Part shown: in pieces, positions 7,191-11,873 of the stretch | Position numbering within the stretch: position 1 is the first letter of the stretch | How the letters are laid out: each line of letters begins with the position of its first letter | Assembly (NCBI GenBank): GCA_964472545.1 | Contig: CAYYNP010000304.1 | Location: forward strand, 1-11,873 | DNA: 11,873 nucleotides | Source: CAYYNP01 sp964472545 | Lineage (GTDB): Bacteria; Planctomycetota; Planctomycetia; Pirellulales; Thermoguttaceae | Direction: 5' to 3' | Position numbers and translations under genes: made by a program | The notes under the pieces: generated by a model | The model's input: the letters and a program-made list of their open reading frames with translations, nothing else | Databases searched by the model: none | What the model was told of the DNA's origin: nothing

Positions 7191-8155
7191 GCGGCCCGGA
7201 AACGCTCGTACTCCTTCTCCAGTTCGGCCGGTTGAGGCCGGCCCGCGTGGATCAACACCCGATAACGCAACACCAAGGGCTTGCCGGCCGCTAGCGTATA
7301 GGGCTCGTCGAAAAGAAACGCCGGGCTGAAGTAGGGCATCCCGCCGAGCGACACGTACCAGGGCGAGGGATGCCGGGGATTGGCGGGATGGTCGAAGAAG
7401 GCCACTCCGGCAACGGTTCCTTTCTCGGCCACGTCTTTCTCGGCCACGTCTTTCTCGGCCACGGTGCCGCCGAAGTCCATCCACCGGGCCCGCTTCCCGT
7501 GGCCGGCCTTGTCTCGCCGGCCTTCGCTGTCGACGGCGTAGTAGTCGCGCAACGAGGCCGCCGCGCGAAACGACAACCCCGCATAGCCACCCCAGGAGGC
7601 CTGGGCCGGATCGGTGCGGCCGAGCACCACGTCCCGCTCGTTGGCCGTGAAGGTCATCTGCCAGTCGAGCGTGTAGCTGCCGTCTGGCCGCGGCAGGCCG
7701 ATCCGGATCGTGCGATGCTCGGTCATCAGAGTCCGCCCTTCGGCGACGTACCGGACGTCGAGATCGATCGAGCACGACTCCTTGCCGGCGCGGACGACCT
7801 CTTTGCCCACGCGCTGCGTCAGCCCGGCCGGCTGGCCCGACGGCCGCCCACCCCAGTCCCAGAAGTTCACCCCCTCGATGTGCTTCCAAGAGAACCAAAG
7901 GGCCCGATGCCACGGATGGTCGGCCGGAGCGAAATCGGTCAACTCGACCCCGTCGGCCGTCTTCAGCGGATGAAACCAGGAGAAGCCTTCATCGGCGCCG
8001 AAGTGGTAGGTCCAGAGCGTCTGGCCGCCGATCGACAGCGAGAGCCGTTTGCCGGGCGCATGGGCCCATTGAACTTCGGTGTCGCCTTCCTCTATGGCCG
8101 AAGCCACGCCCGTCAGCGACAGAAGAACGAGACCGGCCAGCATCTTGTTGAGCAT
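7163..8155 (-). CDS. DUF6807 (PmoA-like) family exported protein
   Basis: 330 residues. Signal peptide at 1-20 (LAGLVLLSLTGVASA). The family hallmark segment is at residues 79-102 (DHPWHRALWFSW, then IEGVNFWDWGG); further typical segments are WQMTFTA near 185 and GGYAGLSFRAA near 210. The family has been annotated as 'methane oxygenase PmoA', but in planctomycetes and Bacteroidetes it is an exported protein of unknown function, often near sugar-metabolism genes; a monooxygenase role should not be inferred. The ATG follows GGGAGAAG at good spacing. It begins 38 bp after the stop of the thioredoxin-protease gene, so the two may be co-transcribed. Oddity: a run of VAEKD units at about 231-245 is encoded by 15-bp tandem repeats. 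Confidence 0.88.
   Translation of the reverse strand: MLNKMLAGLVLLSLTGVASAIEEGDTEVQWAHAPGKRLSLSIGGQTLWTYHFGADEGFSWFHPLKTADGVELTDFAPADHPWHRALWFSWKHIEGVNFWDWGGRPSGQPAGLTQRVGKEVVRAGKESCSIDLDVRYVAEGRTLMTEHRTIRIGLPRPDGSYTLDWQMTFTANERDVVLGRTDPAQASWGGYAGLSFRAAASLRDYYAVDSEGRRDKAGHGKRARWMDFGGTVAEKDVAEKDVAEKGTVAGVAFFDHPANPRHPSPWYVSLGGMPYFSPAFLFDEPYTLAAGKPLVLRYRVLIHAGRPQPAELEKEYERFRAAYSVGDDSS
7421..7463. repeat. 15-bp tandem repeat inside the DUF6807 gene
   Basis: The unit TTTCTCGGCCACGTC occurs at 7421-7435 and 7436-7450, with a third partial copy from 7451 to 7463. On the coding (minus) strand it gives an in-frame VAEKD run. It keeps frame, so copy-number changes add or remove five residues. This could be a slippage hot spot. 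Confidence 0.85.
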
Positions 8156-8193
8156 AGGACTTCTCCCTCAGCCACGCTCCGGGGAATTACCCT

Positions 8194-9726
8194 CTATCGT
8201 CGGATTTCGTTGGCGCTACCCGACGAAACCGCGCGTGCGGCCGGCTCGTGCGGAACGCCCAGGCGGGTTTTGCGCAGGTCGTCGGCGTGTGCTGCGTTGG
8301 CGCCGGCGATCATCCGGTTCGATCCCGGCGGCGAGAGCATGATTACGTCGCTCTTGGCTTGTAGGTCGTTCGGTGAGCGCGTCACGATAATCAACTCTTC
8401 GCCGGCCAGCAACCGCCGACGGATCTCGTCTAGCGCGGCCTGTTGCGTGGCGCCAAGTTGGCCCGGGCTGCCTGCCGGCAACGTGGCCGGCTGGATGAAC
8501 GCACGGGCGGCCGGCTCGCCGGGCACTGCGGCGGGCTGGTTGAAACTCGGCATCTGCTTCGGCATCGGCGGCGGAGTCGCCGCGGCGATGGCCGTTTGCG
8601 CGGCGGCGCCCGCCGGGGCAGTTCGATAGACGTCGGACAACTGTGCGGCGTCGAGTTGGGCGTGGACTGCCGCCAGGGCCGCGCAGTAGGCGGCGTTCTC
8701 GATCTCATCGGCCGCGTTGCAGACACCGATCACGCGGCCGTCGGCCGAAAACACCCCGCCGCCGCTGCGCCCGTCGACCGAGACGCCGGCCACCTGGAAG
8801 TTTGGCGGCCCTTGATACCGATCGACCGAGACCACGCGCGTGTGCCGCGCGCTGGGGCGGTCTCCGTTGTTGCAGCCGACGGTCACCACCGCCGCGCCGC
8901 TTGCGATGCGGTATTCCGAAGGCGCAACGCGAGCCACCGTCACGCTGCCGAGCGCACGGATGCAGACCAATGCCACGTCGCGGTCGAGGTCCCAGGAGAT
9001 CAACCGGCCGGCAAGCCCGCGGGCCGCCTGAGGTCCGAATAGATCGACCGTAATCGGACCTTTACCCTGCGAATCGCGGAAGATATGGGCGCAGGTGAGA
9101 ATCAACGCGTGTTCCTGCCGGGCGTCGACGATCGTGCCCGAACCGTAGGAGTAGCCGTCGGCGTCTTCGATCCGCAGCCGCACGCTGGCGGCCAGCAGTC
9201 CGGCGTCGGGGTCGGCCGGTACGCCGTCGCGTCGGGTCCATCCGGGCGGCGAACCACGCCAGTCGATCGCGTCGACAACCTGGGGCGTGGTAGGTCTCCC
9301 CGGCGAAGCAGCCTGCGCGGCAGCTTGCATCGGCGAACTTTGTGGCACCACGGAGAGCGCGCGGCTGCTTTCGGTCGGCGGCAGCGGAATGCCCGCGGCA
9401 ACGCCGGGCGATTTGGCCCGCTGCGCGGCCGATTGAAACATCTGCTTCAGCCGCACCAACGTGGTTCCCCCCACGACCCGATCCACCTCCTTGCCGTCGA
9501 CGAGCATCACGTAGCACGGCACGAGTCGAACGCCGTACTGCTGCGCCGTGGCGGGGTTGCGATCGCGGTTGATCTTCCGGACCGGGTAGCCCTGGTCGAT
9601 CAACGCCTGGATGGTCGGCTCCATCGCCCTACACGGCGGGCAAAAGTCGCCGTAGAAGTCCAATAGGACCGTCTGCCCGGGATTCGACAGGGCGAACACT
9701 GCCACGGCCGCTTGCAACGAGACCAT
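8194..9726 (-). CDS. Thioredoxin / trypsin-like serine protease fusion protein
   Basis: 510 residues from the ATG at 9726, which follows a near-perfect ribosome site AGGAGG six nt upstream. The frame stays open 40 codons further upstream, but those read as non-coding. Residues about 8-98 are a thioredoxin fold with active-site CPPC (C29, C32) and VP70 at the cis-Pro position. Residues about 99-175 are a Pro/Ala/Ser-rich linker. Residues about 176-360 are a chymotrypsin-fold protease: His214 in LTCAHIF, Asp250 in DLDRDVALV, Ser321 in DGRSGGGVF. The C-terminal ~150 residues are Pro/Ala-rich, then helical (LDEIRRRLLAGEELIIV near 450). No clear signal peptide or membrane anchor is seen, which is odd for both domains; the first 13 residues are mildly hydrophobic but belong to the thioredoxin fold. 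Possible role: redox-linked protein quality control. The specific substrate is unknown. Confidence 0.88.
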   Translation of the reverse strand: MVSLQAAVAVFALSNPGQTVLLDFYGDFCPPCRAMEPTIQALIDQGYPVRKINRDRNPATAQQYGVRLVPCYVMLVDGKEVDRVVGGTTLVRLKQMFQSAAQRAKSPGVAAGIPLPPTESSRALSVVPQSSPMQAAAQAASPGRPTTPQVVDAIDWRGSPPGWTRRDGVPADPDAGLLAASVRLRIEDADGYSYGSGTIVDARQEHALILTCAHIFRDSQGKGPITVDLFGPQAARGLAGRLISWDLDRDVALVCIRALGSVTVARVAPSEYRIASGAAVVTVGCNNGDRPSARHTRVVSVDRYQGPPNFQVAGVSVDGRSGGGVFSADGRVIGVCNAADEIENAAYCAALAAVHAQLDAAQLSDVYRTAPAGAAAQTAIAAATPPPMPKQMPSFNQPAAVPGEPAARAFIQPATLPAGSPGQLGATQQAALDEIRRRLLAGEELIIVTRSPNDLQAKSDVIMLSPPGSNRMIAGANAAHADDLRKTRLGVPHEPAARAVSSGSANEIRR

Positions 9727-10183
9727 CGGTTCCCTCCTTTGGGTCGGGCGTTGCGACTTCCTGCCGGGAGCCGGGCGCACATTCCTTGCGTCCGAAGGCC
9801 AATGGCAGGAATCGACGTGAACACGTCGGTGTGAGGATGCGGGCAACCTCCGTGTTACCGTCTGTTCCGCGGATCCCCTCCCACTAGAGGAGAGTCACGT
9901 CCGGTGGCCCGGGTCGAAGGGCCGCGGGGCGCAGATCCGCGACGAATTCCATTTCTCCGGGAGGGGCTGCAAAGCGGGACCCTCTCGACGTGGCATTCTC
10001 GCCGGAACGGCCGTTTCACACAAGCGCAACTTGACCACTTTCGGGCTTCGGCGATGTTTTTGCGCGCAAAACGCTGCCCGTGGTACCAGAGACTGCCCAG
10101 GCGATGACGAGAAGCCAGAAGAGAAGAGAATCCGCAGGCGGGAGGCGGAAGAGGAGGAAGCCTGGCGGCAAGGACGCCCGAGT
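9727..10183. other. Intergenic region between csrA and the thioredoxin-protease gene
   Basis: 457 bp with no supportable gene. It contains several palindromes: CGACGTG/CACGTCG (9813-9828, 2-nt centre), AACGGCCGTT (10006-10015) and a perfect 14-bp TTTTGCGCGCAAAA (10058-10071). Any of them could be a regulator site for the minus-strand protease gene. No good -10/-35 pair was found. The stretch 10110-10170 is purine-rich on the plus strand (GAAGAGAAGAG type), that is, pyrimidine-rich just after csrA. Confidence 0.45.
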
Positions 10184-10411
10184 CTAGGCTTCGCCGCCCG
10201 TCTTCGCGGGATCGGCCTTGGTGGTGGTCTTCTGACCGGCAGCCGCCTCATTGCGGTGGATCGCGTCGAACACTTCGCGCCGATGGACGGGAACCTCTTT
10301 CGGCGCCTCGACACCAAGGCGGACCTTGTCTCCACGGATCTCCACGACCACGATGGTAATGTCATCATTGATGACAATACTCTCGTTTTTCTTGCGTGAC
10401 AGTACGAGCAT
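10184..10411 (-). CDS. csrA: Carbon storage regulator CsrA
   Basis: 75-residue RNA-binding translational regulator that works as a dimer on GGA motifs in mRNA leaders. The family signature is intact: MLVLSRKKNESIVINDDITIV at the start (L4 and R6 contribute to RNA contact), GDKVRLGVEAPKEVPVHRREV in the middle (including the R44-type arginine), then a helix. Residues beyond about 57 form a Lys/Thr/Ala-rich tail (GQKTTTKADPAKTGGEA), slightly longer than the E. coli protein. The ATG at 10411 follows AAGGA about 7 nt upstream. The frame is open 42 codons further upstream but without CsrA homology, and that extension contains the likely promoter. In some planctomycetes csrA lies near flagellar genes (fliW); here none is visible. 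Autoregulation through the AAGGA leader site is an inference. Confidence 0.95.
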   Translation of the reverse strand: MLVLSRKKNESIVINDDITIVVVEIRGDKVRLGVEAPKEVPVHRREVFDAIHRNEAAAGQKTTTKADPAKTGGEA

Positions 10412-10505
10412 CTTACATTCCTTCGCTCTCTTTCCAAAGCCCCCTATTTTGAACGCCGTGTCTAGAGCCGTTCCGCGGCCTACGCACAAGCGCCGCCTTC
10501 TTTCT

Positions 10506-10533
10506 ACGATACGCCCGATTTTGGGGAAGTCAA
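10506..10533 (-). promoter_or_regulatory. Candidate csrA promoter
   Basis: On the minus strand TTGACT (10533-10528, 5/6) is followed after 16 nt by TATCGT (10511-10506, 4/6). The predicted start near 10499 gives a leader of about 88 nt before the csrA ATG. It lies inside the 5' extension of the csrA frame, which argues that the extension is not translated. Confidence 0.45.
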
Positions 10534-10576
10534 GCAAAACACGAGCCGACGTCGGGCTTTCGGCTTATCGGGCAGC

Positions 10577-10623
10577 GGGCGAGGGGGTAGAAGCTGCTTC
10601 CCTTGCCCTGACCGCGCTTTTTT
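10577..10623 (+). terminator. Terminator-like hairpin with T-run, no gene upstream
   Basis: GGGCGAGGG (10577-10585) can pair with CCCTTGCCC (10600-10608) over nine pairs including one G-U. Inside lies a possible GAAGC/GCTTC pairing. Nine nucleotides downstream is a run of six Ts (10618-10623). It has intrinsic-terminator character on the plus strand, but no plus-strand gene lies immediately upstream. The T-run is rather distant from the stem, so termination may be weak. It may end a small RNA divergent from csrA. Confidence 0.4.
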
Positions 10624-10645
10624 CGCAGGTTCTCCCGACACCGAA

Positions 10646-10674
10646 TTGTCTCGAATTAGTCGACGTAACATATT
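10646..10674 (+). promoter_or_regulatory. Candidate promoter in AT-richer patch upstream of tatD
   Basis: TTGTCT (10646-10651) is followed after 17 nt by CATATT (10669-10674, 4/6 to -10) within the most AT-rich patch of the gap. If used, it would give a leader of over 300 nt before tatD, or a separate small transcript. Nothing resembling a coding sequence with homology is seen between 10675 and 11016. Confidence 0.3.
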
Positions 10675-10935
10675 GTTGTGAAAGTGGTTATAGGTACTCG
10701 TCTGCCCTCCGCGTCCGCCGTCTTCTCAGGTAGTCCTCTCCCGAGAAACCGCCCCAGAGCAGCTAATCATCACCATCGGAATATGATTTCCTGTTTTGTG
10801 TGTATACCCCGTTCTTCCTGGAAACTTGGCGCAACTCCCGGGCGAGGATGCCTTGTGCTTGCCCAGCCGCCGCGCCACAGCGGAGACCGCCAAAAAGGGG
10901 CGATCACCCTAGCGAATGCTCTACGTCGCTCGAAC

Positions 10936-10964
10936 GACCATTGATCGATGCGAATCGATCGGTC
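10936..10964 (+). promoter_or_regulatory. GNRA-capped hairpin in the tatD leader
   Basis: Perfect 7-bp arms GATCGAT (10943-10949) and ATCGATC (10954-10960) enclose GCGA, a GNRA tetraloop. GACC (10936-10939) and GGTC (10961-10964) can add four more pairs with a bulge. It lies 53-81 nt before the tatD start. It may be an RNA structure affecting tatD expression, or a palindromic protein site. Confidence 0.45.
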
Positions 10965-11016
10965 ATCATGGACACTTGGCCGTCTACACTCCTTGGAAGT
11001 GCAATACTTAGCCAGA

Positions 11017-11802
11017 ATGAACTACATCGATACCCACCTCCACCTCGATCAGAAGGAATTCGCCGACGATCGTGGGGACGTATTACGGCGGGCTCGGCAG
11101 GCAGGAGTCGTGGCCGTGGTGTGCGTCGGGATCTCGGCCGACACGAGCCGGGCCGCGCTGTCGATCGCCGACTCATACGAGGGAACCTACGCGGCGGTAG
11201 GAATCCAGCCGAATTGCTGCGCCGAGGCTGCCGATGGGGACTGGGAACACATTGTGGAGATGGCCGGCCGCGGCAACGTGGTCGCGTTGGGCGAGACGGG
11301 CCTTGATCGTTACTGGGATTACGCGCCGATCGATCTCCAGAAAGACTACTTCGATCGACATGTACACCTGTCTCAGAAGTGCGATCTACCACTGATCATC
11401 CACTGCCGCGAAGCCGAGCAGGACCTGATGCCGATGCTTCGGGCGGCGGCCGGCCGCGGGCCCCTGCGGGGCGTACTGCACGCCTTCAGCGGCAATGCCG
11501 CGATGGCGGCCGCGTGTGTCGAGCTGGGGCTCTACGTGAGCTTCGCGGGCATGGTGACGTACCGCAACAAGAAGTTCGCGCCGCTTTGGGACGTCGCACG
11601 CACGATCCCCGACGACCGGCTGCTGATCGAAACCGACAGCCCCTACCTGGTGCCGCATCCGCTGCGGGGCAAGCAGAAGCGAAACGAGCCGGCCAACGTG
11701 GCCCTCGTGGCGGCACGGCTGGCCGAGTTGCGCGACGTGCCGATCGAACAAATGGCCGCGCAGACCACGGCCAACGCACGCCGGCTGTTTCGATTGCCGT
11801 AG
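11017..11802 (+). CDS. TatD-family metal-dependent DNase / hydrolase
   Basis: 261 residues, the usual TatD length, cytoplasmic, no signal peptide. An amidohydrolase-type TIM barrel with two-metal ligands visible: HLH (His7, His9) in IDTHLHLD, Glu93 in ALGETGLDRYW, His129 in LIIHCREA, His155 in LHAFSG and Asp207 in IETDSPYL, followed by the family segment HPLRGKQKRNEPANV. Family members (TatD, YcfH, YjjV) are 3'-5' exonucleases or related hydrolases linked to DNA repair. The ATG at 11017 is chosen because IDTHLHL follows at once, as in other members; the frame is open 23 codons upstream but those residues have no family match. There is no clear ribosome site, as is common in planctomycetes. 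Oddity: the usual VGxHP segment reads VGIQPN, with Gln64 in place of His. Which subfamily it is cannot be decided. Confidence 0.93.
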   Translation: MNYIDTHLHLDQKEFADDRGDVLRRARQAGVVAVVCVGISADTSRAALSIADSYEGTYAAVGIQPNCCAEAADGDWEHIVEMAGRGNVVALGETGLDRYWDYAPIDLQKDYFDRHVHLSQKCDLPLIIHCREAEQDLMPMLRAAAGRGPLRGVLHAFSGNAAMAAACVELGLYVSFAGMVTYRNKKFAPLWDVARTIPDDRLLIETDSPYLVPHPLRGKQKRNEPANVALVAARLAELRDVPIEQMAAQTTANARRLFRLP

Positions 11803-11842
11803 CGACGAGCCGGAGCGGCCCCAGGAAAACTGCAAAGTGTGC

Positions 11843-11873
11843 GGGAGCCCGAAAAAGGGGACTGGCTCCGTCG
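11843..11873. repeat. Partial palindromic repeat at the window edge
   Basis: Arms GGAGCC (11844-11849) and GGCTCC (11864-11869) flank GAAAAAGGGGACT. The string AAAAAGGGGACTGGCTCC resembles a dispersed repeat (AAAAGGGGACNGGCNCC type) often found beside RAYT/Y1 transposase genes; this is recalled knowledge, not tested. It begins about 40 bp after tatD and runs to the window end, so its full extent is unseen. Confidence 0.5.

Noticed and set aside
6486..7913. 475-codon minus-strand frame across the PDZ and DUF6807 genes
   Set aside because: Arg/Gly-rich shadow crossing two well-supported genes.
7370..8629. 419-codon plus-strand frame antisense to DUF6807 and the protease gene
   Set aside because: Antisense shadow; the opposite strand carries conserved domains and good starts.
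9727..9846. 40-codon N-terminal extension of the thioredoxin-protease protein
   Set aside because: Composition is non-coding in character, not a signal peptide, and AGGAGG stands before the ATG at 9726.
9895..10437. 180-codon minus-strand frame overlapping csrA
   Set aside because: Different frame from csrA, Arg/Ser-rich, no family resemblance.
10412..10537. 42-codon N-terminal extension of CsrA
   Set aside because: CsrA proteins start with MLVLSR; the extension holds the likely promoter, and a ribosome site precedes 10411.
10678..10944. 88-codon plus-strand frame between csrA and tatD
   Set aside because: No homology recognised, starts on the edge of a candidate promoter, no ribosome site; could be revisited with transcript data.
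10948..11016. 23-codon upstream extension of TatD
   Set aside because: The frame begins inside the hairpin and has no family match; IDTHLHL normally lies at the very N-terminus.
1..11873. CRISPR array, tRNA, rRNA or integrase site
   Set aside because: No regularly spaced direct repeats, cloverleaf with tRNA consensus, rRNA-like segment or recombinase gene was seen by eye.

Overview
The window looks like a GC-rich planctomycete chromosome segment, probably from the Pirellulales/Lacipirellulaceae side of the phylum. This is an inference from content. It holds two PEP-CTERM-anchored exported proteins (one with LamG and dockerin-like repeats), a DUF6807 (PmoA-like) protein, a short ECF sigma operon ending in a PDZ protein with a C-terminal module familiar from planctomycetes, a CsrA, and several intergenic palindromic repeats of types common in these genomes. 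No rRNA, tRNA, CRISPR array, integrase or complete transposase gene was seen.

Layout. (1) 68-4626, surface and secreted proteins: a large LamG/dockerin/PEP-CTERM protein on the plus strand that lacks a signal peptide and is probably 5'-truncated; a cluster of palindromic repeats; a secreted TIM-barrel, glycoside-hydrolase-like protein on the plus strand; and, converging on it, a small cohesin-like PEP-CTERM protein on the minus strand with a good sigma70-type promoter. (2) 4627-5399, a 0.77-kb region without a convincing gene, holding a roughly 106-bp multi-hairpin palindromic element and a promoter for the next operon. (3) 5400-7190, plus-strand operon: ECF sigma factor, single-pass membrane protein (probable atypical anti-sigma factor, start overlapping the sigma stop), and an exported PDZ protein. 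(4) 7163-9726, minus strand: DUF6807 protein preceded, 38 bp upstream, by a thioredoxin-trypsin fusion protein. The DUF6807 gene overlaps the PDZ gene tail to tail by 28 bp. (5) 10184-10411, csrA on the minus strand with its own promoter. (6) 11017-11802, a TatD-family metal-dependent nuclease on the plus strand, preceded by a roughly 600-bp leader with distinct hairpins. The window ends in part of another palindromic repeat.

How the genes may work together. The first three genes suggest a surface or exported polysaccharide-related function: a LamG binding module, dockerin-like calcium loops, a cohesin-like sandwich and a GH-A-like barrel. The ECF operon looks like a membrane-stress or extracytoplasmic signalling unit. 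The thioredoxin-protease fusion is the most unusual protein. I did not find a clear new multi-gene defence or mobile system. The best leads for novelty are the thioredoxin-protease fusion, the multi-hairpin repeat at 5110-5215, the GH-like protein with an atypical putative nucleophile region, and the structured DNA between csrA and tatD.
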